Positions 1 through 9,240 of a stretch of 61,379 nucleotides of DNA are shown in pieces (the stretch's first letter is position 1; every line of letters begins with the position of its first letter). Source of the DNA: Micrococcales bacterium 31B (lineage in GTDB: Bacteria; Actinomycetota; Actinomycetes; Actinomycetales; Dermabacteraceae); assembly GCA_022803075.1 (NCBI GenBank), contig JAFFTF010000005.1, forward strand, positions 228,898 to 290,276. The letters are read 5' to 3'. The notes beneath the pieces were generated by a model, which saw only the letters and a list, made by a program, of their open reading frames with translations, was not told where the DNA came from and ran no database searches. The position numbers and the translations under genes were made by a program.

Positions 1-1
1 C

Positions 2-1642
2 CCGGCCCGGCGGCGTCCCCGCCACATCAGTGCCACGGTGGCCACCCTGTGCGCCACCCTCGCACTCACCGGATGCCTGCCGCGCCAAGAGATCGCAGCG
101 CCGCCATCCCACCCCGACGTCTTCGAAGCCAGCAGCGGCGGACTGACCCTGCGCGACGGCGGCGACCTGGTCATGGCGCTCTCCGCCGAACCCGACAAAC
201 TCGACCCCACGACGTCATCGTCGCTGTACACGCGCTACGTCATGGAGTCCATGTGCCAAAAGCTCTACGACATCGACTCCACCGGGTCCATAGTGCCGTT
301 GCTCGCCACCGCCCTACCCACCACCTCGCCGGACGGCAAGACGGTGACGATCCCCGTGCGCACGGGCGCCCGCTTCGCCGACGGCACCACCTTCAACGCG
401 GCGGCGGTCAAGACCACCCTCGAACGCCACCTCAGCCTCGAGGGCTCCGCCCGCAAGGGCGAAATGGGCCCAGTCGCGAGCATCGCCGCACCCAGCGACG
501 ACACCGTCGTGATCACCTTCGAACGGCCCTACGCCCCCATCACCGCGGCCCTGGCCGACCGCGCGGGCATGATCATGTCGCCCACCGCGCTCGCCGCGAG
601 CGGCACCAACTTCGCGGCGAACCCCGTCTGCGTCGGCCCGTTTAAGTTCACTCAGCGCATACCCCAAACGTCGATCAGCCTCGAACGCGACCCCCTCTAC
701 TACGACGCCGACTCGGTACACCTCGACACCATTACCTATCGCATCATGGCCGATGCCAACATTCGCGCCGCCAACATCCGCTCGGGAGACGTGCAGGTCG
801 CTGACGCCATCTCGACACAAGACATCGACGCCCTCGTGCGCGACGACAACCTTGGCACCTTGCAAGTCGGCTCGCTCGGCTACCAGGCGCTCACCATCAA
901 TGTAGGTAATGTCGCCGGCACGGGAGAGCCGCCGGGCGTCATCGACACCCCACTCGCGGCGGACCCGCGAGTGCGCCAAGCCCTGTCGATGTCCATCGAC
1001 CGCGAAGCGCTCGTCAGCACCGTCTTCAACGGCTGGTATTCGGCGGCGTGCTCCCCCATCTCGCCGGCCAGCCCCTTCGCGAGCGCCGCCTCGAACGCGT
1101 GCCCGGCCTACGACCCCGAGGGGGCCAAGCGGCTACTGGCCGACGCGGGCGTCCAGACCCCCTACCTCATCGACATGAAGGTATCGAACTCCCAGGACAC
1201 CCTGCGCCTGGCCCAGGCGCTGCAGGCGTCGCTGGAGGGCAGCGGGTTTAGCATCCGCATCATTCCCGTCGAGTACTCCACCCTGCTCGATGACCAGGCC
1301 CGCGGCGACTTTTCCATGCTGCAACTGGGGTGGTCGGGGCGAGTCGACCCGAGCGGCAACATGCAGAACTTTCTCGGCACGGGCGGGGGCAACAACTACT
1401 CGGGAGTCTCCGACCCCCAGATGGACGACCTGCTGCAACGGGCCGCCCAGTCGACTGACGTGGCCGAACGCTCCGCACTGTACGGCGAAGTAGTCACCCG
1501 CGTGCAGGAGATTAACCCCATCATTTACCTCTACCGGCAACGCAGCCTGATCGCCTACTCCAAGCAGGTCACTGGGCTGAAGGTGTATGCCGATGGCGTC
1601 GTGCATCTCTCGGGCGCGGCCTTCGTCGAGGAGGCGAAATAA
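2..1642 (+). CDS. ABC transporter substrate-binding lipoprotein, family 5 (dipeptide/oligopeptide type), 5' partial
   Basis: Extracytoplasmic solute receptor of a Dpp/Opp-type importer. The frame is open to the left edge of the window and the residues before the first in-window GTG (position 38) read RRRPRHISATVA, a basic n-region followed by a hydrophobic core and the lipobox LTGC. The true start therefore lies outside the window and the gene is 5' partial. The body is a typical SBP_bac_5 domain (AEPDKLDPTTSS near the N-terminus, DPRVRQALSMSIDREALV in the middle). It is followed 1 bp later by the first permease, so it heads the operon visible here. Substrate is inferred from family only; peptides, nickel or gamma-glutamyl compounds are all possible. 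Confidence 0.9.
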   Translation, partial: PARRRPRHISATVATLCATLALTGCLPRQEIAAPPSHPDVFEASSGGLTLRDGGDLVMALSAEPDKLDPTTSSSLYTRYVMESMCQKLYDIDSTGSIVPLLATALPTTSPDGKTVTIPVRTGARFADGTTFNAAAVKTTLERHLSLEGSARKGEMGPVASIAAPSDDTVVITFERPYAPITAALADRAGMIMSPTALAASGTNFAANPVCVGPFKFTQRIPQTSISLERDPLYYDADSVHLDTITYRIMADANIRAANIRSGDVQVADAISTQDIDALVRDDNLGTLQVGSLGYQALTINVGNVAGTGEPPGVIDTPLAADPRVRQALSMSIDREALVSTVFNGWYSAACSPISPASPFASAASNACPAYDPEGAKRLLADAGVQTPYLIDMKVSNSQDTLRLAQALQASLEGSGFSIRIIPVEYSTLLDDQARGDFSMLQLGWSGRVDPSGNMQNFLGTGGGNNYSGVSDPQMDDLLQRAAQSTDVAERSALYGEVVTRVQEINPIIYLYRQRSLIAYSKQVTGLKVYADGVVHLSGAAFVEEAK

Positions 1643-1643
1643 C

Positions 1644-2600
1644 ATGCTGCGATTCATCGGCACTAAAGCCTGGCACGCCGCCATCACCTTCTTACTGTCC
1701 TCCCTAGTGATTTTCTTCGGCGTGCGCTCCCTGCCCGGAGACCCCGCGCTCGCCATGGCGGGCGAGGAGGCCACTCCCGAACAGCTCGCGGCGATACGCG
1801 AGAACCTGGGCCTCAACGACAATCTGGCCGTGCAATACGGGCGGTTTCTTCGCAACGTGTTCACAGGTAACCTGGGTGACTCCACACGCACCGGAGAGCC
1901 CGTGGTTGACCTCATCGCGACGACTCTTCCCGTCACCCTGTGGCTGAGCATCTATGCCATCGTCGTCGCGACCGTGATTGGGCTCGCGCTCGGCATCGTG
2001 GCCGAACGCCAACGCGGCCGGCCCCTCGAACTCGCGAGCAACACCTTCGCCCTGCTAGGCCTGTCGATACCCAACTTCTGGTTCGGCCTGCTCGCGATCT
2101 TGCTGCTCGCCGTGGGCCTCGGCTGGTTTCCCGCTTCGGGGTACGTCGACCTCGCCGCCGAGCCGCTGCGGGGCATCTACTACCTCACCCTGCCCGCGCT
2201 GATTCTCGGCGGCTCCACCGCAGCCATCATCACGCGCCAGACTCGCGCCGCCATGATCGAGACCATGAACACCGACTACGTGCGGCAGGCGCGCGCCAAG
2301 GGCCTCTCCCCCGCGCGCATTCTGCTGCGCTACGGCCTGCGCAACTCGCTCATCGTGCTCGTCACCATCGTGGGTCTGCAGCTCGGCGCGCTGATCTCGG
2401 GAGCGGTCGTTACCGAGCGCATCTTTGCGTTGCCGGGCATCGGCAAACTCACCCTGGACGCCGTGTTCACTCGCGACTACCCGGTGATACAGGCCGTCGT
2501 GCTCGTGGTCACCGTGTTCTACATAGGCATTAACCTCGCCGTTGACCTGCTGTACTCCGTGATCAATCCGCGCATCCGCGTGCTGGGAGGAGACTCATGA
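1644..2600 (+). CDS. ABC transporter permease, DppB/OppB type
   Basis: Inner-membrane permease subunit of the peptide-type importer, 318 residues. Start ATG 1644 (MLRFIGTKAW) is chosen because it follows the preceding stop by 1 bp and has GAGGCG-type SD sequence inside the end of the binding-protein gene; the open frame extends further upstream but that extension overlaps the lipoprotein gene. Six hydrophobic segments are visible, and the cytoplasmic EAA-like loop RQARAKGLSPARILLRYGLR lies in the C-terminal half, the site that docks on the ATPase. The stop overlaps the start of the next permease (ATGA). Confidence 0.93.
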   Translation: MLRFIGTKAWHAAITFLLSSLVIFFGVRSLPGDPALAMAGEEATPEQLAAIRENLGLNDNLAVQYGRFLRNVFTGNLGDSTRTGEPVVDLIATTLPVTLWLSIYAIVVATVIGLALGIVAERQRGRPLELASNTFALLGLSIPNFWFGLLAILLLAVGLGWFPASGYVDLAAEPLRGIYYLTLPALILGGSTAAIITRQTRAAMIETMNTDYVRQARAKGLSPARILLRYGLRNSLIVLVTIVGLQLGALISGAVVTERIFALPGIGKLTLDAVFTRDYPVIQAVVLVVTVFYIGINLAVDLLYSVINPRIRVLGGDS

Positions 2601-3559
2601 CCAGCCACCCGGCCACCGCCACCCCGCCCACGGAGCGGGGCCCGAGGCGTCCAGGCAAAGGCGCGGTGCTGCGCCGCATTCTGGCCAACCCGCTCGGCCT
2701 CGTCGGCGCCGCGCTCGTCGCCATCATGGTGCTCACGGCCCTGCTCGCACCGTGGATCTCGCCCTACCCGTTCGCACAGACTCACTTCTCGTACCCGTAC
2801 CAAGTGCCGTTCACCGAAGGGTTCCCCCTGGGCACCGACGACCTCGGCCGCGACATCAGCTCGCGTCTCGCGCACGGCATTCGCGCGTCGCTCGAGGTGG
2901 GCGTCCTCGCGGTGCTCGTCGCGGTCGTCTGCGGCACGCTGCTTGGCCTCGTGGCGGGGTATTGGCGCGCTGCCGACGCCGTGATCTCGCGCCTCATCGA
3001 CGTCGCCCTCGCGTTCCCGTTTCTCGTGCTCGCGGTCGGCATGTCGGCCATCAGCGGGCCGAGCCTCGGCAACGCCGCGATCGCTATCGGCATCGCCCAC
3101 GTGCCCGGCATGGCCCGCATCGTGCGCGGCGAAACCATGCGCCTGCGCGAGGCCGACTTCGTGACCGCGGCGGTCGCCATGGACGCCTCGGTGGCCCGAA
3201 TTCTGCTGCGCCACGTGCTACCGAACGCGCTGAGCGCCGTGATCGTGCAGGCGACCGTCATCATGCCCGCTGCGGTGATTGGCGAGGCGACGCTGTCATT
3301 CCTGGGCCTCGGCATTCAGCCCCCCGCGCCGAGCCTTGGCATCATGCTCTCGGACGCGCAGCAGTACATTTTCAGGTCGCCGTTCGCGGCCGTGTTCCCC
3401 GGCCTGGCCATCGTGTTGATCTGCCTGGGGTTCAACCTGCTCGGCGACGCGTTGCGCGACGCCATTGACCCCGCGGCGGCGCGCACGAAAGTCGCGCGCC
3501 AGAAATCACCCGCCCCAAAAACGCCCGCCCCAAAAACGCCCGCCCGAAAGGCCCCCTAG
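2597..3559 (+). CDS. ABC transporter permease, DppC/OppC type
   Basis: Second permease, 320 residues, with the N-terminal OppC-like segment (NPLGLVGAALVAIMVLTALL) and the motif GTDDLGRDISSRLAHGIRAS typical of DppC. The EAA loop is at MDASVARILLRHVLPNALSA. The C-terminus ends in a short basic repeat KSPAPKTPAPKTPARKAP, encoded by about three 15-bp units near 3508-3550; this tail is unusual and probably arose by tandem duplication. It overlaps dppB by 4 bp and is followed 1 bp later by the gamma-glutamyltransferase gene. Confidence 0.93.
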   Translation: MTSHPATATPPTERGPRRPGKGAVLRRILANPLGLVGAALVAIMVLTALLAPWISPYPFAQTHFSYPYQVPFTEGFPLGTDDLGRDISSRLAHGIRASLEVGVLAVLVAVVCGTLLGLVAGYWRAADAVISRLIDVALAFPFLVLAVGMSAISGPSLGNAAIAIGIAHVPGMARIVRGETMRLREADFVTAAVAMDASVARILLRHVLPNALSAVIVQATVIMPAAVIGEATLSFLGLGIQPPAPSLGIMLSDAQQYIFRSPFAAVFPGLAIVLICLGFNLLGDALRDAIDPAAARTKVARQKSPAPKTPAPKTPARKAP

Positions 3560-3560
3560 C

Positions 3561-5378
3561 ATGACCTTCTCCCCCGCGCCTGCCTTCACCACCCGACCCA
3601 CCCTGCGCGGCCGCTTCGGTATGAGTGCCTCGACCCACTGGCTCGCGACCGCCACCGCGCAGTCCGTGCTCGAACGCGACGGCAACGCCTTCGACGCGGC
3701 CACCGCCGCGGCGTTCGTCCTGCACCTCGTCGAACCCCACCTCAACGGCCCGGGCGGCGACATGACGGGCATCTTTGCCACCGCCGAGGAGCCCACCCGA
3801 CCTCGCGTCATGATGGGCCAGGGCCCCGCGCCCGCTGCGGCCACTATCGAACACGTGCGCGCCGAGGGACTCTCGCTCGTTCCGGGCGCGGGCGCCCTCG
3901 CGGCCGCCGTTCCCGGAGCCGTCGACGCGTGGCTGCACCTCCTGCAACACCACGGCACGTGGTCCCTGGGCGACGTGCTCGCCTACGCCATCGACATCGC
4001 CGAACGCGGTCACGAGCTGGTCCCCCGAGTTGCCGCCACGATCGCCACGGTACGCGACCTGTTCACGGAGCACTGGCCCACCTCGGCGGCCCTGTGGCTG
4101 CCCGAGGGCCGCGTGCCCGAACCCTGGCAGGTCGTCACCAACCCCGAGTACGCGGGGGTATTGCGCGAACTGGTGGCCGCGGCGTCCGACCCCGACGGCG
4201 GCGACGGCGGCGACCGGGCCGCCGGGATCGCGGCTGCCCGACAGGTCTGGCGCACCGGTCGGGTCGCGCTGAGCATTGCGGAGTTCGTGCGCACGCCCCA
4301 CCGCCACGCGAGCGGAACCGACCACGCGGGCCTCCTGACGGCCGCCGACCTGGCCGGTTTCGAGGCCGGTTTTGAGGACGCCACGAGCATCGAGTTTCGC
4401 GGCTACACCATTTCGAAGACGGGCGCGTGGGGGCAGGGGCCGTTTCTGCTGCAGGCCCTCCGGCTGCTCGACGGCTACGACGACGCACACCTCGACCCCT
4501 CGACCGAGCTCGGGGCGCACACGATTCTCGAGGCCATGAAGCTGGCCCTGGCCGACCGCGACGCCTACTACGGCGATGCGAGAGTCGACCTCGATACCCT
4601 GCTGAGCGCGGAGTACGCGGCCGCGCGGCGTGAGTTGATCGGGGACGCCGCGTCGCACGAGTTCCGCCCCGGCACGCTACCCGGCACGACCCCGTATGTG
4701 CCGCCGCTGGTCGCAGAGGGCGCAGCAGACGGCACAGAAGGCGGCGCCGCGGGGGTCGGCGAGCCGACCGTCTCCCGCACGGGCGACACGCGCGGCGATA
4801 CTTGCCACCTCGACGTGGTGGACAGGTGGGGCAACATCATTGCGGCGACGCCGTCGGGAGGGTGGCTGCAGTCATCGCCGACGGTGCCGGGTCTGGGGTT
4901 CTGCCTCGGCACTCGCCTGCAAATGACGTGGCTCGACGAGGCCTCGCCCGCGGCGCTGCGCCCGGGCGCGCGACCCCGCACGACGCTGACCCCGACCCTC
5001 ATTTCGCGCGACGGCCAGCCCGTGCTGGCACTCGGCTCCCCCGGCGGCGACCAGCAGGACCAGTGGCAATTGCTGATGATTCTGCGCGTCCTCGTGGGTG
5101 GCTACACTCCCCAAGAGGCCATCGACGCGCCCGCGTTCCACACGACATCGATGCCCGGTTCGTTCTGGCCGCGCACCTGGACGCCCGGCGGCGCGGTCGT
5201 CGAGGCACGGCTCGGTGACAGCGTGATTGAGCGCTTGCGCGATCGCGGGCACGACCTCACGGTGGCGGGTGACTGGGATCTCGGCCGTCTCTCGTGCGTG
5301 ACGCGCGATCCGGCCACGGGCGCCCTGGGCGCCGCCGCGAACCCCCGCGGCGTGCAGGGCTATGCGGCGGGGCGGTGA
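3561..5378 (+). CDS. gamma-glutamyltransferase family protein (Ntn hydrolase)
   Basis: Gamma-glutamyltranspeptidase/cephalosporin-acylase-like Ntn hydrolase, 605 residues from ATG 3561. The expected autoprocessing nucleophile is Thr414 in GDTCHLDVVDRWGN, followed by the family block ATPSGGWLQSSPTVPGLGF and the C-terminal PGGDQQDQWQLL. N-terminal half has the usual DAATAAAFVLHLVEPHLNGPGGD block. No signal peptide is visible, so the protein is probably cytoplasmic, unlike classical secreted GGTs. It lies inside the peptide ABC operon (1 bp after dppC, 4-bp overlap with the ATPase), suggesting that imported gamma-glutamyl compounds or a related amide are its substrates; this is inference. The start at 3561 is preferred over an upstream in-frame ATG because that overlaps dppC. 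Confidence 0.88.
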   Translation: MTFSPAPAFTTRPTLRGRFGMSASTHWLATATAQSVLERDGNAFDAATAAAFVLHLVEPHLNGPGGDMTGIFATAEEPTRPRVMMGQGPAPAAATIEHVRAEGLSLVPGAGALAAAVPGAVDAWLHLLQHHGTWSLGDVLAYAIDIAERGHELVPRVAATIATVRDLFTEHWPTSAALWLPEGRVPEPWQVVTNPEYAGVLRELVAAASDPDGGDGGDRAAGIAAARQVWRTGRVALSIAEFVRTPHRHASGTDHAGLLTAADLAGFEAGFEDATSIEFRGYTISKTGAWGQGPFLLQALRLLDGYDDAHLDPSTELGAHTILEAMKLALADRDAYYGDARVDLDTLLSAEYAAARRELIGDAASHEFRPGTLPGTTPYVPPLVAEGAADGTEGGAAGVGEPTVSRTGDTRGDTCHLDVVDRWGNIIAATPSGGWLQSSPTVPGLGFCLGTRLQMTWLDEASPAALRPGARPRTTLTPTLISRDGQPVLALGSPGGDQQDQWQLLMILRVLVGGYTPQEAIDAPAFHTTSMPGSFWPRTWTPGGAVVEARLGDSVIERLRDRGHDLTVAGDWDLGRLSCVTRDPATGALGAAANPRGVQGYAAGR

Positions 5379-6991
5379 GCGTCGTGTCGAAGCCGCTGCT
5401 GCGCGTTGACGGTCTGCACGTCGAGTACGGCGACCAGGCAGTCGTGCATGACGTCTCGTTTGACCTGGCCGCGGGCGAGCGCCTCGCAATCGTGGGGCAA
5501 TCGGGTTCGGGCAAATCCACCACCATCGCCGCGGTGCTGGGCTTGCTGCCGGGCGCGGGCCGCGTCACGGCGGGCCGCATCGAGTTTGCGGGCCGCGACC
5601 TCACGCACGCCGACGACCGCACGCTGCGACCCCTGCGGGGCACCCGGCTCGCCTTGATCCCGCAGGACCCCATGTCAACCCTCAACCCGACGCTGCGGGT
5701 CGGTGATCAGATCGCCGACGCGCTGCGCGCGTACGGCATGACGGGTCGGGCCGCCGTGCAGCGGCGCGTCGTCGAGTTACTGACCGAGGCGGGCGTTCCG
5801 GACGCCGCGCACCGGCGTCGGGCGTATCCGCACCAGTTTTCGGGTGGCCTGCGCCAGCGAGTTTTGATTGCGATGGCCCTCGCGGGCGAGCCCGAATTGA
5901 TCGTCGCGGACGAGCCCACGTCGGCCCTGGACGTGACGGTGCAAAAGCAAATTCTCGATCACCTGGCCCAGCTCGTGGAGCGCCGCGGCCTGTCGCTGCT
6001 GCTGGTGACGCACGATTTGGGCATTGCGGCCGACCGCACCGATGGCATTTTGGTGATGCACGAGGGTCGGGTGGTTGAGCGCGGTGAGTCGTCGGAGGTG
6101 TTGCGTGCCCCGCGGCACGAGTACACGCGGGCCCTGGTGGCGGCCGCGCCCACGCTCACCGTCGCGCCAACCACCTCACTGCCAACCACCTCGGCGTCCG
6201 CGCCCGCCGAACCGCCCGTGCTGGAACTGCGGGGCCTCACGAAGGTGTTCCGGTTACGCGGGGGCCGCATGCTGCGCGCCGTCGATGACGTCAGCGTGAC
6301 GGTCGCCGAGGGGCAAACCACCGCCGTGATCGGCGAATCTGGCTCCGGCAAGACCACCACCGCTCGCATGCTGCTGGGGCTCGAACGCCCCACGGCCGGC
6401 ACCGTGGTGGTCGACGGTTCGGCCATCGACTTCACGCGGCGGGCCGACGTGCGGCGCCTGCGTCGCTTCGTGCAGCCCGTGTTTCAAGACCCGTATTCGT
6501 CGCTGAACCCCATGCTCAGCATCGAACAGATCGTGCGTGAACCGCTCGACGTGTTTCGCCTGGGTTCGCGCCCCGAACGCGCGGCGCGGGTGCAGGGCCT
6601 GCTCGAGGCGGTGGCGTTGCCGCGGTCAGCCGCCGACAAGCGGCCCGCCGAACTCTCCGGCGGCCAACGCCAGCGGGTCGGAATCGCGCGCGCCCTCGCG
6701 TCCACCCCGCGACTGCTGCTCTGCGATGAGGCGGTCTCGGCCCTCGATGTGCTCGTGCAGGAACAGATTCTGGACCTGCTGCGCTCCCTCCAACGCGAGC
6801 TGGGGGTGAGTTGCCTGTTTATTACGCACGACCTCGCCGTGGTGGCCGATTTTGCGGAGAGCGTGGTGGTCATGAAGGACGGGCGCGTGGTCGAGTCGGG
6901 TGCCACGGCCGACGTGATCAGCGCCCCCCGTGAGGAGTACACGAAGCTCTTGCTGGATGCGGTGCCGGGGGTGCGGCGTGGCGCGGCCTGA
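5375..6991 (+). CDS. Fused double ABC ATPase, DppD-DppF type
   Basis: One polypeptide of about 538 residues carrying both ATPase domains of the importer. Domain 1: Walker A GQSGSGKST, signature FSGGLRQRV, Walker B LIVADEPTSALD. Domain 2: Walker A GESGSGKTTT, signature LSGGQRQRV, Walker B LLLCDEAVSALD. A linker rich in Ala/Pro/Thr joins them near residue 250. The start is taken as GTG 5375, overlapping the preceding TGA as GTGA; GTG 5384 is an alternative. The signature of domain 1 (SGGL) departs from canonical SGGQ, which is common in DppD-type domains. The gene completes the importer. Confidence 0.92.
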   Translation: MSVVSKPLLRVDGLHVEYGDQAVVHDVSFDLAAGERLAIVGQSGSGKSTTIAAVLGLLPGAGRVTAGRIEFAGRDLTHADDRTLRPLRGTRLALIPQDPMSTLNPTLRVGDQIADALRAYGMTGRAAVQRRVVELLTEAGVPDAAHRRRAYPHQFSGGLRQRVLIAMALAGEPELIVADEPTSALDVTVQKQILDHLAQLVERRGLSLLLVTHDLGIAADRTDGILVMHEGRVVERGESSEVLRAPRHEYTRALVAAAPTLTVAPTTSLPTTSASAPAEPPVLELRGLTKVFRLRGGRMLRAVDDVSVTVAEGQTTAVIGESGSGKTTTARMLLGLERPTAGTVVVDGSAIDFTRRADVRRLRRFVQPVFQDPYSSLNPMLSIEQIVREPLDVFRLGSRPERAARVQGLLEAVALPRSAADKRPAELSGGQRQRVGIARALASTPRLLLCDEAVSALDVLVQEQILDLLRSLQRELGVSCLFITHDLAVVADFAESVVVMKDGRVVESGATADVISAPREEYTKLLLDAVPGVRRGAA

Positions 6992-7682
6992 CCCCATAGC
7001 AACGCAGGTGGCGCGGCGGATTCGCGCCGACATTATTGGGGGCGGGTTGGCCCCGGGCACGCGACTAACGGAGAAGCTGCTGACCGAACGGTACGCCGTG
7101 TCGCGCATGCCGGTGCGCGAGGCCCTGCGGGCCCTCGAAGCGGAGGGGCTCGTGGATACCCGCCCGTTCGCGGGTTCGAGTGTCGCGGCGAGCCCCGAGG
7201 AGGACGCCGACGACCTGTTCGACGTGCGGCTCGTCGTTGAGGCGGCAACCGCGCGGCGCGCCGCGGAGTGCGCCGCCGCCCAACTGGCGGCGGGCGAACC
7301 AGACGCACGCTGGTGGTCGGTGCGGCGCGAGGTGTCGCAGGTGTTGGAGGAGGGCGATCTGCGCATTGCGGAGCACAATTTCGAGGCGCTGGCCGCTCTG
7401 AACATGCGCTTTCATGCTCTCGTCGCCGACCTCAGCGGCTCGGCCTCGCTGCGCGGTGTGCTCCATCAAATCTCGGGGCGCATCGAGTGGCTGTTCGCGG
7501 CGCACGTGACGCACCGGGGGCCGAGCGCCTGGTCGGAGCACCGCGAGATCATGCGCCTGATAGACGGTGGTGACTCCGCCGGCGCGGCGGCCCTCATGGA
7601 ACTCCACGTCACGCTGGCCCGCGACGGGTACCGCAAACTCGTCGGTACCTCGAACCTGTCGCTAACGCCCGACCCGGAGTGA
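6978..7682 (+). CDS. GntR family transcriptional regulator, FadR/FCD subfamily
   Basis: About 234 residues from GTG 6978, overlapping the ATPase gene by 14 bp. The N-terminal winged helix has the GntR signature (GTRLTEKLLTERYAVSRMPV, REALRALEAEGLV), and the C-terminal all-helical FCD domain binds a small carboxylated ligand and often a metal; the Asp/His pattern (FDVRLVVEAA, MRFHALVADLSG, EHREIMRLIDGGD) fits. As last gene of the peptide/GGT operon it most likely controls the operon in response to a substrate or product. The operator would lie upstream of the window. Confidence 0.9.
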   Translation: MARPDPIATQVARRIRADIIGGGLAPGTRLTEKLLTERYAVSRMPVREALRALEAEGLVDTRPFAGSSVAASPEEDADDLFDVRLVVEAATARRAAECAAAQLAAGEPDARWWSVRREVSQVLEEGDLRIAEHNFEALAALNMRFHALVADLSGSASLRGVLHQISGRIEWLFAAHVTHRGPSAWSEHREIMRLIDGGDSAGAAALMELHVTLARDGYRKLVGTSNLSLTPDPE

Positions 7683-7705
7683 CGGTCGCGCGTGAGCGCG
7701 GTCGG

Positions 7706-7996
7706 CTAGGCGAGGGAGAGAAACAGCTTTTCGAGCTCTTCGACCGTGAGGTCGTCGCCGGTGCCGGCGTCGCCGCCTTCACCGTCGGGCGCGACGCAGT
7801 GCTTCATGGCGTTCGCGACGATGAGAAACCCAGCCCTATCCAGGGCGGTCGTGACAGCCGCCAGCTGAGTCACCACATCGCGGCACGTGCCGTCGCCCTC
7901 GACGGCGGCGATGACAGCGTCGAGTTGGCCGCGAGCGCGGCGCATGCGGTTCACGATCTTCTTGCGGGTTTCGGGGTCAATGGCGGTTGCCGACAT
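7706..7996 (-). CDS. CsoR/RcnR-family repressor, CstR-like (persulfide type)
   Basis: 96-residue DUF156 protein. Two cysteines, Cys38 (GTCRDV) and Cys67 (MKHC), are spaced by 29 residues as in CsoR. The position four before Cys67, a copper-ligand His in CsoR, is Ala63, so a Cu(I) site is unlikely. That pattern, two Cys without the His, is the one known for CstR, which senses persulfides through a Cys-Cys polysulfide bridge. Its neighbours are rhodanese and persulfide-dioxygenase genes on the same strand, and a perfect ATACCCCC/GGGGGTAT palindrome lies upstream of that operon. SD GGAGA precedes ATG 7996. It may have its own promoter: GTTACGTAAC (8029-8038) is a 10-bp palindrome upstream. Confidence 0.85.
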   Translation of the reverse strand: MSATAIDPETRKKIVNRMRRARGQLDAVIAAVEGDGTCRDVVTQLAAVTTALDRAGFLIVANAMKHCVAPDGEGGDAGTGDDLTVEELEKLFLSLA

Positions 7997-8085
7997 GAGG
8001 TCTCCTCGAGAATTGAGGTGGAGTTGAGGTTACGTAACGAGTCTGTGCTGAGGCCGACCGGGCACCGCGGCCTAGCCTCTTCAAC

Positions 8086-8628
8086 CTAGACCCACTGCCG
8101 AGATTCTACTGCGAGCACCGCGCCGCCCACGACGAGCACGGACACGCCGAAGCCGCGGCGCAGCACGGGCAGCGGCACCCTCGCGCTAATGCGCATGCCG
8201 ACCAGCGTGCCGAGCAGAGCGCTCACCGTCGCGCCCGCCACGAGCACCCACGGGAGGTCGAGGTGACCGAGGTGAGAAAGCAATCCAGACACCGAGTTGA
8301 ACGCGATGATGACGAGTGAGGTGCCAATGGCGACGTTCAGGCGCAGCCCGCCCAGGAGGGTGAGGACCGGCACGAGCAGGAATCCGCCGCCGACGCCCAG
8401 CAGGCCGGTCAGGATGCCGACCCCGACGCCCACGGCAATGAACGTGAATGGGCGCGCGGGGGCAGCCGACTCATCACGGGGGCGTCCCCCCAGATAAGCC
8501 CCCGCCATGCCCGCGACGCCCACCCGCCGCGCCGCCGAGAAGTCGATGTTGCCGCGGCGGGCGTGGGTCCACGCCGCGGCGAGTGACCACAGCGCGCCTT
8601 AGTTGGCGGTGACCAGTTCGTGCGTCAT
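8086..8628 (-). pseudogene. TauE/SafE-type exporter, N-terminal half deleted
   Basis: The readable part encodes the C-terminal half of a TauE/SafE (DUF81) anion exporter with the repeat signature GILTGLLGVGGGFLLVPVL and FNSVSGLLSHLGHL. Family members are about 250 residues. Here a plausible original start, ATG 8628, gives only MTHELVTAN before an in-frame TAA at 8599-8601. The same frame then continues directly into exporter-like sequence, GALWSLAAAWTHARRGN, with most of the first repeat missing. The longest intact frame from GTG 8523 gives 145 residues. This looks like an internal deletion plus a nonsense codon. Sulfite or thiosulfate export for the adjacent persulfide module is the inferred former role. 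A short functional version translated from GTG 8523 cannot be excluded. Confidence 0.65.
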
Positions 8629-8632
8629 CGGT

Positions 8633-9229
8633 CTACTTCGCTGCGGCGTTGCGCAGGGAGGCAAGGCAATCGTCATCGCTCGGAGCGTCGGTCTCGCGGT
8701 TCCACGGCAGGGAGCCGAGTACCGCCGCCAGCGCGCACGTGTTGCTGAGCGCCGAGTACGTGAGACCCGCCCCGATCGCGCCCGCGAAGTACTTGGCGCG
8801 CGGTGCGATGAGGCTAGCGGCGATGCCCGCGAGCACGAGGGTACCCGCCGCGAGGCGCACCTGGCGGTCCATGGCCCACGCGCTCCGACCGCGGTTCACG
8901 GGGTGACCGACCGCCTGATAGGCAACCATGCCTCCGGTGAGAGTTTCTACCGTGGTCACTCCCTGCGCGCTCAGGGCGGCTGCGGCCCGTTCGGCGCGGG
9001 CCCCGGAGTGGCACACGACGAGCGTGCGCGTGCGGGCGGCTTTAAGCGCCGCCACGACGTCGGCGGTGCGGCTCGTGACGAGGCCGAGTGGCACGTTGTG
9101 GGCGCCGGGTATGTGCGCCGAGGCGTACTCGGCGGGTTCGCGCACGTCAACAATGAGTGGTTGCGGGGCGCTGCGGTCTTGCCAGAGGCTGGAGGCGGGG
9201 GTCTGAACGGGGGCTGCTGCGGGGCTCAT
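8633..9229 (-). CDS. Rhodanese domain membrane protein, YgaP-like
   Basis: 198 residues. The N-terminal rhodanese domain (residues about 20-105) has the active-site loop VCHSGARAE, matching CxxGxR. The C-terminal half is DUF2892-like with two hydrophobic segments (AAGTLVLAGIAASLIAP and FAGAIGAGLTYSAL), so the sulfurtransferase is membrane anchored, as in YgaP. Presumably carries persulfide sulfur between the CstB-like enzyme upstream and acceptors. SD AAGGA lies 7 nt before ATG 9227-9229. A 14-bp tandem repeat separates it from the upstream gene. Confidence 0.88.
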   Translation of the reverse strand: MSPAAAPVQTPASSLWQDRSAPQPLIVDVREPAEYASAHIPGAHNVPLGLVTSRTADVVAALKAARTRTLVVCHSGARAERAAAALSAQGVTTVETLTGGMVAYQAVGHPVNRGRSAWAMDRQVRLAAGTLVLAGIAASLIAPRAKYFAGAIGAGLTYSALSNTCALAAVLGSLPWNRETDAPSDDDCLASLRNAAAK

Positions 9230-9240
9230 GGTGTCCTTGG

